This document shows, piece after piece, positions 21,161-29,856 of a stretch of 51,596 bases of DNA. The notes under the pieces are model-generated. The model was not told the origin of the DNA and did no database searches. It was given only the letters and a program-made list of their open reading frames with translations. Made by a program: the position numbers and the translations under genes. Origin of the DNA: Nitrospira sp. (lineage in GTDB: Bacteria; Nitrospirota; Nitrospiria; Nitrospirales; Nitrospiraceae); contig JAJFBJ010000020.1 in NCBI GenBank assembly GCA_020697375.1, positions 1-51,596 on the forward strand, read 5' to 3'. Positions within the stretch are counted from its first letter, which is position 1, and each line of letters opens with the position of its first letter.

Positions 21161-22005
21161 GATCTCCAACCGGTCATACAGACCCTGCCTCGTCGCTGTT
21201 GCAAGAAGTGGTGGGTCTGGTGCCGGCTGCGGGACTGGCGAAACGCCTGCAGCCCTTTCCATGCAGCAAAGAGGTCTATCCGGTCGGTTTCGTCGCCGAT
21301 GCGACCGGAACGTTCCGACCGAAAGTGGCGGCCCAATATCTCCTGGAAAAATTCCGACTCGCCGGTATCACGAAGGCCTATCTCGTGATCCGCGACGGAA
21401 AATGGGACATCCCGAATTATTTTCGTGACGGCGGATCGGTGGGTCTATCGCTCGCCTACATCGTGATTTCCGGTTCTATGGGACCGCCCGATACGATCGA
21501 CCGCGCCTATCCATTTATCGACCGGAAGCGGGTGGCCTTCGGCTTTCCCGATATTCTGTTCGGTCCGGATGACGCCTACCGGCAGCTGATGGAAGCGCAA
21601 GAGCGTACCGGCGCCGAGGTCGTGTTGGGTCTGCATCGGGTTTACAATCCGCGCGCCTGGGACATGGTAGAGCGCGATGCCGACGGATCGGTGCGGAGCA
21701 TTGTCATGAAACCGGCTTCGACGACCTTGCCCCACGGTTGGTGCTGTGCCTTGTGGACGCCGATCTTTTCGGATTTTTTGCACCGTTTTCTGCTCGCCGA
21801 GGAGACCAGCAGGAACTTGCAAAGTCTGGCGAACAGAGCCAACGACCTCAGCGGAGATTTGGCGATGGGGGTCTTGCTGCAAGCAGCCTTGAAAGCAGGG
21901 TTGCCGATGCAGAGCGTAATCTTTCCCGACGATACCTACATCGACATCGGGACGCCCGAGGACCTCGTCAGGGCAGTCCGCCAATTCCACCCGCATCAGC
22001 TGTAG
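21157..22005 (+). CDS. Sugar-phosphate nucleotidyltransferase-like protein
   Basis: A 282-residue protein with the GT-A-type nucleotidyltransferase opening LVPAAGLAKRLQPFPCSKEVYPV, equivalent to the GxGxR...K signature of glucose-1-phosphate thymidylyl- and uridylyltransferases. The FPDILFGPDDAY block supplies likely metal-binding acidic residues, and FPDDTYIDIGTPEDLVRAV is the typical C-terminal block. It would join a sugar 1-phosphate to an NTP. ATG 21157 overlaps the methyltransferase stop; an ATG at 21148 is also possible. The target sugar cannot be read from sequence. Confidence 0.75.
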   Translation: MRSPTGHTDPASSLLQEVVGLVPAAGLAKRLQPFPCSKEVYPVGFVADATGTFRPKVAAQYLLEKFRLAGITKAYLVIRDGKWDIPNYFRDGGSVGLSLAYIVISGSMGPPDTIDRAYPFIDRKRVAFGFPDILFGPDDAYRQLMEAQERTGAEVVLGLHRVYNPRAWDMVERDADGSVRSIVMKPASTTLPHGWCCALWTPIFSDFLHRFLLAEETSRNLQSLANRANDLSGDLAMGVLLQAALKAGLPMQSVIFPDDTYIDIGTPEDLVRAVRQFHPHQL

Positions 22006-22204
22006 CAGGATGTTGAAAACTATCTGGGATGTTTCTGGCGATCACATGTTCGACTGTGTGAGCGCGCGAACAATTCATACACAGGATGTTCAAAATGGCC
22101 GTCCAGCGCGGCCGCAGCGAGCAAAGAGGCGAGGCGTACCCTCGCGGTACGTTGAGCCTCTGAGCGATGCGAGAACAAAGCTGGCGGACTTTTTCAACAT
22201 CCTG
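22006..22204. repeat. Interspersed repeat copy R3
   Basis: A 199-bp element with terminal inverted repeats CAGGATGTTGAAAA (left) and, at the right end in reverse complement, CAGGATGTTGAAAAAGTCC. An internal third copy of the arm (ACAGGATGTTCAAAATGG) near 22081 suggests a nested or fused pair. It occupies the whole gap between the convergent nucleotidyltransferase and CHAT genes and could act as a transcription stop. Confidence 0.75.
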
Positions 22205-22224
22205 TCTGCTATGCTTGGCCCGCT

Positions 22225-25200
22225 TCATGGATAAGCCGCGAGGAGCCGTTCGGCGGCCTGCATCTGTTCCTGCCCTTCCTGCCCCTTGAACTGTCGTCGA
22301 CAGGCTGCGCAGAAGCGGAGGCGACCTGCCAGCGAGCGGATGTCACGTTCTCTATTGTAGTAGAAGGGACAGTCTGCGGGACCGACGCCGGGGCGGTGAG
22401 GTGTGAGGTTTGCGGCGACGCCAGCGGCCAGATGGGCCATGAGCCGTTCCACCGTAAACTCCGGGCCGATTAACTGATCAAGCAATCCGAATGTCGAGAC
22501 GATGGACAGCGCGTCGCGTTGCCAGAAATATAAATATCGGGCGTCTTTGCTTTTGAGCGGAAAATTGATCATGCAGACGAGCCGATGGACGCCCAGTTCC
22601 TTCGGCTTGTTCTTCAACCGTTCATACAGCGTTTCGGCCACCACGAAGGCCTGCTCTTCATCCTGCTCGCGCCGCCATGTCCCGATCGGCGCTGGAAAGG
22701 ACACCGTTTCAAAGGAATAGAGTTCCTGCGCCCGGGTGAGATGATTGCAAATTTCCGGCAGATGGGGAATCATGCGATGCGCATTCCACATGCCGATTTT
22801 GATCCGGTCCTGCATCGCCATCCGGCGCCGGCGAACCGACGCGCTGCGGGTCTGTTCGTAGTCGGCCGCGAGCCTGGGTATGCAGATCCGCTGGGCCGGA
22901 TTCCTCGCAAACACGACCGGTACCGCCCAATCGATGGCTTCTCCTGAAATCGCATAATTCACCGCCACACGCGCTTCGCGCGCCGCATCGCCGATGGACT
23001 TGCCCATCGCCAGAGCCCAGTAGAAGTGGCGAGAAAACGACGTCGCCGACACGTCCAGCACCGGGAACCGGTTGGCGACGACGGCCGGCACGCCGCCTGC
23101 GATCAAGGCTTGCGCCACGCCTCGGCTGAAATCTCCTCGTCCTCCGCGTCCGGTCTCGCAGGCATTGAGACAAACGAGGCGAATGCCGCGCCGGCAGACG
23201 ATCTGGCGGAGGGTCGATGAATCCAGTTCTTGCACGCCGCCTTCCAGGTTTTCAAAAATCAGATAGCCGCAGTCTTCCTCGGCTCGATATTCGCCATGTC
23301 CGATGAAGTGCAGAATATCGAACGGAGCGGCGGCGGCTTCGAGGGCGCGATGCAGCAGCTCGGGCGTGGCGTCGAGGAGCAATTCGACTTCCGCCAGGTT
23401 TGCATCGAGCAGGCGGCGGAACCCGCTGCGAATGACATCGGCCTCCTCGTCCACGGAGAGCTTGGCCAATCCCAACGGCTGAGCGACGACCACCAGGATC
23501 CGCATGGCGCCGGCACGGGCCGGAATGCGTTCGGCAGGGATGGCGGTGAGCACGTTGCGGGTGAAGTTCACTTCTTCGAGTGCCAGGAATGTCCTGCGAT
23601 CGGGATCATAGATGAACTCCCAAGCCTGATCGGCGATCCAGTCGATGTCGGACGTGAAGATCAAATTGAGCCGTTGACTCCTCTGCTCGGACCGCGCCGC
23701 GTCGTACAGTCGACGTATCTGGCCGGGGAAGAGCGCCTTGAACAGCGCGCCGCCGAATCGCTGAAGGTCGCCTTCACCCGGCAATGCGGGATATTTGGGA
23801 TTCCCTTCGATGTAGCCCTGGATATGTTCCTGGGCGGATCTGATCCGTCGCCATTGCATGTGGTCGATGGCTGCGGTCGAACGTTCCTTCGGCGAGGTCG
23901 TCTTTTCTGGGCGAGTGCGCACTGTTTCCATCACGCGCGCGTTTCTAAAGGTGGCGATGAGCTGTGCGGCATGGTCCTCCGGATGCCGGTCGAGGAGGGC
24001 CAGCTGAAAGACATCGTCGGGTTCCGGACTCTGAGCGAGCGAGGAGACGTCAGGAAGAGCCTGAATCGTCGTCATAGGCTGGCTCGTCGGCACAGTCTCA
24101 GCCATGGGAAGCGGCACTGTAACTTGAACGGCAGCGACCGGCTCTTGACGAGCCGTGGCGGCTGCGCCGGCGGGCCGTTCTTCCGCGCGAACCGCGCCCC
24201 GTCGCCGGCCGTATGGTAAGTTGCGCTCGACCTCGAGGGGCCTGGCCGGATGTGCGTGTCCGTTCAGGGCGCAGACTAAAAAATCCACCGTGCCGGGGTC
24301 GTTGAAAAAGTTCACGTGATTCACGGCTTGTTGTTGCGTCAGGTTCCCGCCGAGGCCGAAACAGCCCACGCAGTCTCCTGAAATTGCCGCTATGCCTCCG
24401 CCCGCGGCATCCACCCGCCACCCGCCTTCGGTCGGCACGACCAGATCGTTGGCCGTGGCAAAAAACATGTCCGCGCCAGCATCGATGATCCGTTGAAGCA
24501 CCCTGTTGTCCGGTTCGAAGTTCGCCGCCAGAGCCGAGTAGCGTTGACGCTGTGGATCAGACGTGGCCTGTAGCTCCCTGATGATGTCGCCCTTGTTATC
24601 CATCGAGGCGAGCCCCGGCAACCCGCCCACGATGCGGCGGGCGATCCAAGAGAGGGCCTCGCTGACGAACTCGATGCCGGTTGTGAAGGGATTGTCCGGG
24701 AACAGTTCAAGCACATTGGAGAGCCAGTTCGTATAGTGAGTCACATGGTCCGGCGAGGCGAGGGGCGTGCCTTCGTTCGGACTGGCGACGAGCACGGCGC
24801 GGCCAAGGGCGAACCGATCGGCCAGGCCTGGAAACAAGTCCCGCCGCTCCACCAAATGGCGCAGGACCAATCCGCCCCGTGAATGGGTGATGACGTCGAA
24901 GGTGGTCGTGCGGTCCGGGAGCGCCTTGAGCAACATGCGCACATTGTCCTCAGGCGTGCGGCTCACGGTGAAGTGATCGAAGCCGTACATGCGATTGCCG
25001 TAGATCTCCTGCATTTCTTCAAACAGCGTTTTGCCCCGGCTCCCCCGCGTCCCGGCCAGTCCTTGAAATGCCGCTTTCGTGCTGGAAAAGGTGCCATGAA
25101 GAAGCAGGAGATTTCGTCCGGACCGATTCAGAGTATCCAGATCGGCATCTGGAAGGTCCCTGTCGCCCGCAAGGCCCTCCGCACTCACCGAGAGCCAGCC

Positions 25201-25725
25201 TTCACGGCGCCCTTTCAATTTCCACGTGGCGGTTTCCCATAGCAACGCGAGCTTCGAGAGCGCAAAGTCGGCAATCTTGCCTGCGATTTTCAAGACGACG
25301 GTTTTGATTGCGGCGCTGATGAAGCCTCTGCGGCCGGTTCCGTCGGCGATGGGCGCGGCCGGCACAGGAATGACAAATCTGTAGAGCCTCCGACTGCCGC
25401 GCCGCGCGCCACGGCGGGCCGGTTCCGTCGGCATATGGAATCGTATCGCGCCGGAGGCATAACGGGTCATGACGACATACACCTCCTCGGGACCGCCCTC
25501 AACATCCAGGATGAGGGGGACCGGAGCCGCCTCGCCCCGGCGAGTTTTCGGCGTGGCCACCAAGGTTTGTTCGATTTCCCATCGGCTCGTCGAGGTGAGA
25601 CTTGCGACGAAGGGGTCTGTGGCCCCTGCTGCAGCACGGCGTCCCCCGCGAACCGGATCCGCAGAACGAACCTCCCATCCTTCCGCTGCCGACCAGGTGA
25701 CCTTGCCCGCTTTCTTCTGCGCCAT
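22225..25725 (-). CDS. Alpha/beta-hydrolase fused to a CHAT (caspase-like) protease domain
   Basis: A 1166-residue two-enzyme fusion. Residues about 200-490 form a lipase-like alpha/beta hydrolase: LLLHGTFSS is the oxyanion region, Ser282 in ITHSRGGLV the nucleophile elbow, and His470 in NHVNFF the likely catalytic His. A Pro/Ala-rich linker (about 510-590) follows. Residues about 700-955 form a CHAT domain with His810 (HFIGHGEY) and Cys856 (LNACETG), the protease dyad spaced 46 residues apart. The C-terminal 200 residues contain a Cys-based segment ending FCAACRRQF. No signal peptide or membrane segment is visible. The start follows GGGAG. Its position beside eCIS control and structural genes suggests an effector or a protease-activated lipase; neither role is shown. 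Confidence 0.87.
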   Translation of the reverse strand: MAQKKAGKVTWSAAEGWEVRSADPVRGGRRAAAGATDPFVASLTSTSRWEIEQTLVATPKTRRGEAAPVPLILDVEGGPEEVYVVMTRYASGAIRFHMPTEPARRGARRGSRRLYRFVIPVPAAPIADGTGRRGFISAAIKTVVLKIAGKIADFALSKLALLWETATWKLKGRREGWLSVSAEGLAGDRDLPDADLDTLNRSGRNLLLLHGTFSSTKAAFQGLAGTRGSRGKTLFEEMQEIYGNRMYGFDHFTVSRTPEDNVRMLLKALPDRTTTFDVITHSRGGLVLRHLVERRDLFPGLADRFALGRAVLVASPNEGTPLASPDHVTHYTNWLSNVLELFPDNPFTTGIEFVSEALSWIARRIVGGLPGLASMDNKGDIIRELQATSDPQRQRYSALAANFEPDNRVLQRIIDAGADMFFATANDLVVPTEGGWRVDAAGGGIAAISGDCVGCFGLGGNLTQQQAVNHVNFFNDPGTVDFLVCALNGHAHPARPLEVERNLPYGRRRGAVRAEERPAGAAATARQEPVAAVQVTVPLPMAETVPTSQPMTTIQALPDVSSLAQSPEPDDVFQLALLDRHPEDHAAQLIATFRNARVMETVRTRPEKTTSPKERSTAAIDHMQWRRIRSAQEHIQGYIEGNPKYPALPGEGDLQRFGGALFKALFPGQIRRLYDAARSEQRSQRLNLIFTSDIDWIADQAWEFIYDPDRRTFLALEEVNFTRNVLTAIPAERIPARAGAMRILVVVAQPLGLAKLSVDEEADVIRSGFRRLLDANLAEVELLLDATPELLHRALEAAAAPFDILHFIGHGEYRAEEDCGYLIFENLEGGVQELDSSTLRQIVCRRGIRLVCLNACETGRGGRGDFSRGVAQALIAGGVPAVVANRFPVLDVSATSFSRHFYWALAMGKSIGDAAREARVAVNYAISGEAIDWAVPVVFARNPAQRICIPRLAADYEQTRSASVRRRRMAMQDRIKIGMWNAHRMIPHLPEICNHLTRAQELYSFETVSFPAPIGTWRREQDEEQAFVVAETLYERLKNKPKELGVHRLVCMINFPLKSKDARYLYFWQRDALSIVSTFGLLDQLIGPEFTVERLMAHLAAGVAANLTPHRPGVGPADCPFYYNRERDIRSLAGRLRFCAACRRQFKGQEGQEQMQAAERLLAAYP

Positions 25726-26255
25726 GATGTGCTCCCGGTTATGAAGTCCTATCGTCTGAATGATGGCCGGTGACGGACTATCTACTCGTCATTCGTATCC
25801 CGTGCAAGCTCTCTCGTACGGATTCGCTGGTAAGCAACGCCTGTCGCTTCACGAGGGATCAAGAGGTTGGCCGCGCTTATCCCATAACGGGAGAAATCAG
25901 GCAAGGGTTTCCTGTGGAAACGGAAGGAAAAGCACCGGGTTGAAGAGGATGCATGCCGGAGGGGCCGAAGTCGGGGCGCCATTGCATCAACCTGCGCGGG
26001 ATCATTGCATTAACCTGTGATGAAGTGTATCTAGGTGTATCTTTTTTGATGACGCGCTGTATCGAATACGTACAGGACGTGATCGTTGAGAAGGCGGGAC
26101 ACATCTGTTCGGCCCGCCGGCCGACTGCGAACAGGACTGTGAGACGGTTACGTCATCGCCTCATGTGAGAGAGGTTTCGAGTCGTTCATCGCTTCGGCAT
26201 GGAAGCTGAATCTGTTCTCGAACAGCGCACTGAATCAACAGAACACTAAGTCCTA
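25726..26255. other. Divergent intergenic region with short direct repeats
   Basis: This 530-bp gap separates the divergent CHAT-hydrolase and activator genes and must hold both promoters. I see no convincing gene. Two direct copies of ATTGCATYAACCTG begin at 25981 and 26004, and a tandem GTGTATCT pair begins at 26025 and 26035, followed by a T-run. These look like possible regulator sites. No clear -24/-12 element was found for either flanking gene. Confidence 0.4.
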
Positions 26256-27707
26256 ATGCGCGAGTCCATTACGATCTTCATCATCAGCTCAGCCGACGAT
26301 GGCAAGGCTATGGTCGAAGAAGCGCACATTATGCGGAGCCTCGAATATGCATTGCCGGAAGCAGAATGTGAACTCCACCGGCTGTCCGATGTGTCTCAGT
26401 CGGTATCCTTCGCTCCCCACGTAGTGCTGTTGCATCAACAACGGCCTGATCCGTCATGCGAACGGATCGTCTCCCTGAACCGGCGCTGGCCGCGCGTTCC
26501 GGTCATAGGCATGATCGACGAACAGAATGGAGGCGTGGACGAATTGATGAAGGAGATTCCTGCGGGGCTGAGCGACTTTGTCCTGTGCCCTTTTGATGAT
26601 CGGGAATTGGCTGTGCGTATTCGGTGCGTCCTGAAGAGAGAAAATGGACAACCCCCGCGCGAACCTCCCGGAACCCGACCGGTGCGGATCGATTCCCTGG
26701 TAGGCGAGAGCCCGTTGTTCCAAGCGCAGGTTGAGAAAATTCCGCTCTTCGCCGGCGTGGATGCCACCCTGTTGCTGCAGGGCGAAACCGGGACGGGCAA
26801 AGAACTGTTTGCCCGGGCCATCCACTATCACAGCGCACGGAAGGACAAGGCCTTCATCCCGATCAACTGCGCGGCCCTGCCGGATCAGTTGTTCGAAAAC
26901 GAGCTGTTCGGGCATGTGAAAGGCGCTTACACCAGCGCTGTCAGCGAGCAGAGCGGGCTGGTTCTCGAAGCGGAAGGCGGCACGCTGTTCCTGGACGAGA
27001 TCGACGCCTTGAATCCATCTGCGCAAGCCAAGCTGCTGCGCTTCGTGCAGTACCGCGAGTATCGACCATTGGGATGCTCCCGGTCGAGGGTGGCGAATGT
27101 GCGGATCCTGGCGGCGTCGAACCATGATCTGCGACAGGCTGTGGCGGAACGGCAGTTCCGGGAGGATCTGTTTCACCGGCTCAATGTGCTCTCCCTCGTG
27201 GTCCCACCGTTGCGCGATCGACCGGAAGATATCCCCTTGCTGGCGATACGGTTTCTGCAACGGTATAGGGGGGCCGGTGACCAGGAGCTGCGCAGATTGT
27301 CTTCGAAGGCGGTTGAGAAACTCCTGGCGCATGCCTGGCCTGGGAATGTGCGGGAATTGGAAAGCACGCTCCAGCGGGCGGTCGTCATGAGCGCCTCTCT
27401 CGTCATCCAGGCGCAGGATATCGAGTTTGCCGCGGAACCACTGCAGAGTCTCCGGCTGGGCGGCTCGTTGCGAGCCGCGAAAACCTCGGCAACCAGGGAT
27501 GTCGAGCGGGCCTATCTCGTGAAGACGTTGGTCACGTTTCAAGGGAATGTGACCCATGCGGCAAAAGCGGCGGGGAAGGAACGGCGGAGTTTTCAGCGCC
27601 TGCTTCGGAAGTACGGGATCGATCCCCAAGCTTTTCGGAGCGAATCGGTGATGCCGCCGCAGGATGAGGGAGCCTCCCTGCAGCAGCGGCTGGATGACAG
27701 TCGATAA
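26256..27707 (+). CDS. Sigma-54-dependent activator (bacterial enhancer-binding protein)
   Basis: A 483-residue regulator. Residues 1-130 resemble a receiver, but the usual phosphoacceptor strand reads VVLLHQQRPDP, so it is probably a pseudo-receiver. The AAA+ domain (about 147-380) has Walker A GETGTGKE (176-183), Walker B GGTLFLDEID and the AWPGNVRELEST block. The sigma-54 contact loop, normally GAFTGA, reads GAYTSA (223-228). A Fis-type HTH lies near residues 430-465 (GNVTHAAKAAGKERRSFQRLL). It sits directly upstream of the eCIS genes, with a palindrome and a sigma-54 promoter between, so it is the likely switch of that operon. The altered loop makes the strength of sigma-54 engagement uncertain. 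Confidence 0.88.
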   Translation: MRESITIFIISSADDGKAMVEEAHIMRSLEYALPEAECELHRLSDVSQSVSFAPHVVLLHQQRPDPSCERIVSLNRRWPRVPVIGMIDEQNGGVDELMKEIPAGLSDFVLCPFDDRELAVRIRCVLKRENGQPPREPPGTRPVRIDSLVGESPLFQAQVEKIPLFAGVDATLLLQGETGTGKELFARAIHYHSARKDKAFIPINCAALPDQLFENELFGHVKGAYTSAVSEQSGLVLEAEGGTLFLDEIDALNPSAQAKLLRFVQYREYRPLGCSRSRVANVRILAASNHDLRQAVAERQFREDLFHRLNVLSLVVPPLRDRPEDIPLLAIRFLQRYRGAGDQELRRLSSKAVEKLLAHAWPGNVRELESTLQRAVVMSASLVIQAQDIEFAAEPLQSLRLGGSLRAAKTSATRDVERAYLVKTLVTFQGNVTHAAKAAGKERRSFQRLLRKYGIDPQAFRSESVMPPQDEGASLQQRLDDSR

Positions 27708-27718
27708 TCTCCCCAGGG

Positions 27719-27739
27719 CTGCGGACATTTTGCCGCAGT
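27719..27739. promoter_or_regulatory. Short inverted repeat after the activator gene
   Basis: CTGCGG and CCGCAG face each other across an 8-nt spacer about 12 bp past the activator stop. It could be a weak terminator stem, although no T-run follows, or an upstream binding site related to the larger palindrome 55 bp further on. Confidence 0.35.
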
Positions 27740-27791
27740 CATCATCACTCCGATTCGTAAAACATTTTTGAGCCTCTCCTACAGGGTTCGC

Positions 27792-27809
27792 TGCGGCGGA
27801 ACCGCCGCA
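27792..27809. promoter_or_regulatory. Perfect palindrome, candidate enhancer site
   Basis: TGCGGCGG-AA-CCGCCGCA is a perfect 8+2+8 palindrome lying about 95 bp upstream of the predicted sigma-54 start site, the usual distance for an enhancer-binding protein. It is the best candidate operator for the adjacent activator. A terminator stem is the alternative, but it lacks a T-run. Confidence 0.5.
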
Positions 27810-27868
27810 TGATCGATCGGCCTACCTCGGATTTCACCTGGAAACGGGAAAGACGGATTGGCTCCCGA

Positions 27869-27884
27869 TGGCATCGCTATTGCT
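27869..27884 (+). promoter_or_regulatory. Sigma-54 (-24/-12) promoter of the eCIS operon
   Basis: TGGCATCGCTATTGCT keeps the invariant GG and GC exactly 10 bp apart and matches the TGGCACG-N4-TTGCW consensus at 10 of 12 fixed positions. The predicted start near 27895 leaves a leader of about 40 nt before the first gene at 27936. A dedicated activator gene ends 160 bp upstream. Confidence 0.65.
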
Positions 27885-27935
27885 GGAGATGTCGGCGGAA
27901 GCAGGAACGAACATTCCTGTCCAGGATCAGGCCGG

Positions 27936-28214
27936 ATGAAATCACGCGATGGGGACCTCAAACGCAGCATTCTCGACTACCTGGTTCGCCATCCGGATGC
28001 GAAGGACACCCAGGAGGGCGTGCTCAACTGGTGGATCGCTCGGGCTCATTCCGGAGACTGTGACGAGCAGAACCTGGTAAAGGCGCTCGAGGAACTGGTC
28101 GCGCGGGACTGGATCGCAAAACGCGATACGTCCACCCAATCCATCTATAGCTTGAACCGCGCGCGCCTGGAGGACATCAAGAGATTTCTCGAGCAAGACC
28201 GACGAGCGGACTGA
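27936..28214 (+). CDS. Small winged-helix-like protein, first gene of the eCIS run
   Basis: A 92-residue protein starting MKSRDGDLKRSILDYL. Predicted helices (LKRSILDYLVRHP, EQNLVKALEELVARDW) followed by a beta-hairpin (IAKRDTSTQSIYSLN) fit a winged HTH. It has no Cys cluster or membrane segment. It lies between the sigma-54 promoter and the sheath gene and could be an operon regulator or a small eCIS-associated protein. An upstream in-frame ATG at 27858 would place the promoter inside the gene, so 27936 is preferred. Confidence 0.6.
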   Translation: MKSRDGDLKRSILDYLVRHPDAKDTQEGVLNWWIARAHSGDCDEQNLVKALEELVARDWIAKRDTSTQSIYSLNRARLEDIKRFLEQDRRAD

Positions 28215-28239
28215 ACTACCCAAGACGAGGAGGATGAGC

Positions 28240-29844
28240 ATGCCAGTGCAACCAACCTATCCGGGTGTGTACATCGAGGAATTACCCAGTGGAGTGCGCA
28301 CCATCACGGGAGTCGCCACGTCGATCACCGCTTTCGTGGGCAAAGCCCTTCGCGGCCCGGCCGATCAGGCCGTGACGATTACGAGCTTCGCCGATTACGA
28401 GCGAGGGTTCGGCGGACTCCACCGCGACATCACGCTGAGCTATGCCGTGCGTGATTTTTTCCTCAACGGCGGCGGCCAAGCGGTGATCGTGCGGCTCTAT
28501 AAGGCGGTCGGGGGCAGCGCCGCCAGGGCGACCTACGAAGTCCCCAACCTGACCATGCAAGCGGCGTCGGAAGGCGCCTGGGGCATGCAGGTGCGCGCGC
28601 GGATCGATAAGAAGCTCGTGACCGACCCGAATCTGATTGCGGTGGCGACGCGGCTTGGCGTGCAACCGGCTGATCTCTTCGACCTGACGGTGCGCGACGG
28701 AGGCACCGGCATCACGGAGACGTTTTTGAACCTGACGACCAAGGAAAGCGCCCGGCGTGCCGACCGTGTGCTGTTGGCCGAATCGAACCTGGCTCGTGTT
28801 ACGGCAAGTTTGCCGTCGAATACCGTGCCCTCGGCCCATACTGGTACGTTGACGGATACCGACGTGTGGACCGCCGCAGCCAAATCGACCCCGGCAAAGA
28901 ATGCGGCGCCGGCGGATGTGGCCGTGGACAGCGCGGCTCTCGATGCGGCGGCCTACAAAGGCAGCCAATCGACCAAAACCGGACTCTATCAATTGGAAAA
29001 GGTCGATCTGTTCAACTTGCTCTGCATTCTGCCGGACGCCCGCGGCGGCTTCGTCCCGGATGACGTGTATCAGGAAGCGCTTAGCTACTGCGTCAAACGG
29101 CGGGCGATGTTGATCGTCGATCCGAAGGCCGAATGGACGACGGTGAGCGCCGCGCAGACGGGAACGGCCGGCATGGGCCTCAATGGCGACATGGCGCGCA
29201 ACGCGGCGATCTATTTTCCGCGCATCAAGCAGGCGGATTCCCAGCTTGGCGGGCAAGTAGAAACCTTCGTGCCTTGCGGAGTGATTGCCGGAGTGATGGC
29301 CCGGACGGACAGTCAACGCGGGGTCTGGAAAGCGCCGGCGGGGCTCGATGCGTCACTGATCGGCGTGGCCGGGCTGCAACTCGACATGACGGACGCGGAG
29401 AACGGCCTCCTGAATCCGTTGGGCATCAATTGCCTGCGCACCTTTCCCGTCCATGGGCGGGTCCTGTGGGGCTCGCGGACCATGCGGGGGGCCGACGCGG
29501 CGGCCGATGAATATAAGTATGTGCCTGTTCGCCGCCTTGCGTTGTTTCTCGAAGAGAGTCTCTATCGCGGCACCCAGTGGGTGGTGTTCGAGCCGAACGA
29601 CGAACCCTTGTGGGCACAGATCCGTTTGAATCTCGGCGCGTTTATGCACAACCTGTTTCGGCAGGGAGCGTTCCAGGGCTCCGCGCCTCGCGACGCCTAC
29701 TTCGTCAAATGCGACAAGGAGACCACGACTCAGAACGACATCAATCTCGGCATCGTGAACATTGTCGTCGGGTTCGCGCCGTTGAAGCCCGCCGAGTTCG
29801 TGATCATCAAGCTCCAGCAGATGGCGGGCCAGATTGCGACCTAA
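28240..29844 (+). CDS. eCIS contractile sheath protein
   Basis: A 534-residue sheath protein of the phage-tail/eCIS family (Afp2-4, Pvc2-4). The N-terminal PTYPGVYIEELPSGVRTITG and the C-terminal GIVNIVVGFAPLKPAEFVII blocks are diagnostic; these strands and arms knit neighbouring subunits so the sheath can contract. FFLNGGGQAVIVRL and RGTQWVVFEPND are further sheath signatures. AGGAGG lies 6 nt before ATG 28240, better placed than for ATG 28234. Only one sheath gene is present, while Afp and PVC carry three. It is followed by the tube gene after 12 bp. Confidence 0.95.
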   Translation: MPVQPTYPGVYIEELPSGVRTITGVATSITAFVGKALRGPADQAVTITSFADYERGFGGLHRDITLSYAVRDFFLNGGGQAVIVRLYKAVGGSAARATYEVPNLTMQAASEGAWGMQVRARIDKKLVTDPNLIAVATRLGVQPADLFDLTVRDGGTGITETFLNLTTKESARRADRVLLAESNLARVTASLPSNTVPSAHTGTLTDTDVWTAAAKSTPAKNAAPADVAVDSAALDAAAYKGSQSTKTGLYQLEKVDLFNLLCILPDARGGFVPDDVYQEALSYCVKRRAMLIVDPKAEWTTVSAAQTGTAGMGLNGDMARNAAIYFPRIKQADSQLGGQVETFVPCGVIAGVMARTDSQRGVWKAPAGLDASLIGVAGLQLDMTDAENGLLNPLGINCLRTFPVHGRVLWGSRTMRGADAAADEYKYVPVRRLALFLEESLYRGTQWVVFEPNDEPLWAQIRLNLGAFMHNLFRQGAFQGSAPRDAYFVKCDKETTTQNDINLGIVNIVVGFAPLKPAEFVIIKLQQMAGQIAT

Positions 29845-29856
29845 AAAGGAGACACC

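Noticed and set aside
23230..24219. A 329-codon forward frame inside the CHAT-hydrolase gene
   Set aside because: It is antisense to a gene with clear catalytic motifs and has no recognisable domain or ribosome binding site.
25760..26020. An 86-codon frame in the divergent gap
   Set aside because: No ribosome binding site or motif, and it spans the likely promoter region.
27792..27809. Rho-independent terminator of the activator gene
   Set aside because: The palindrome is strong but no T-run follows on either strand, and its distance from the promoter fits an operator better.
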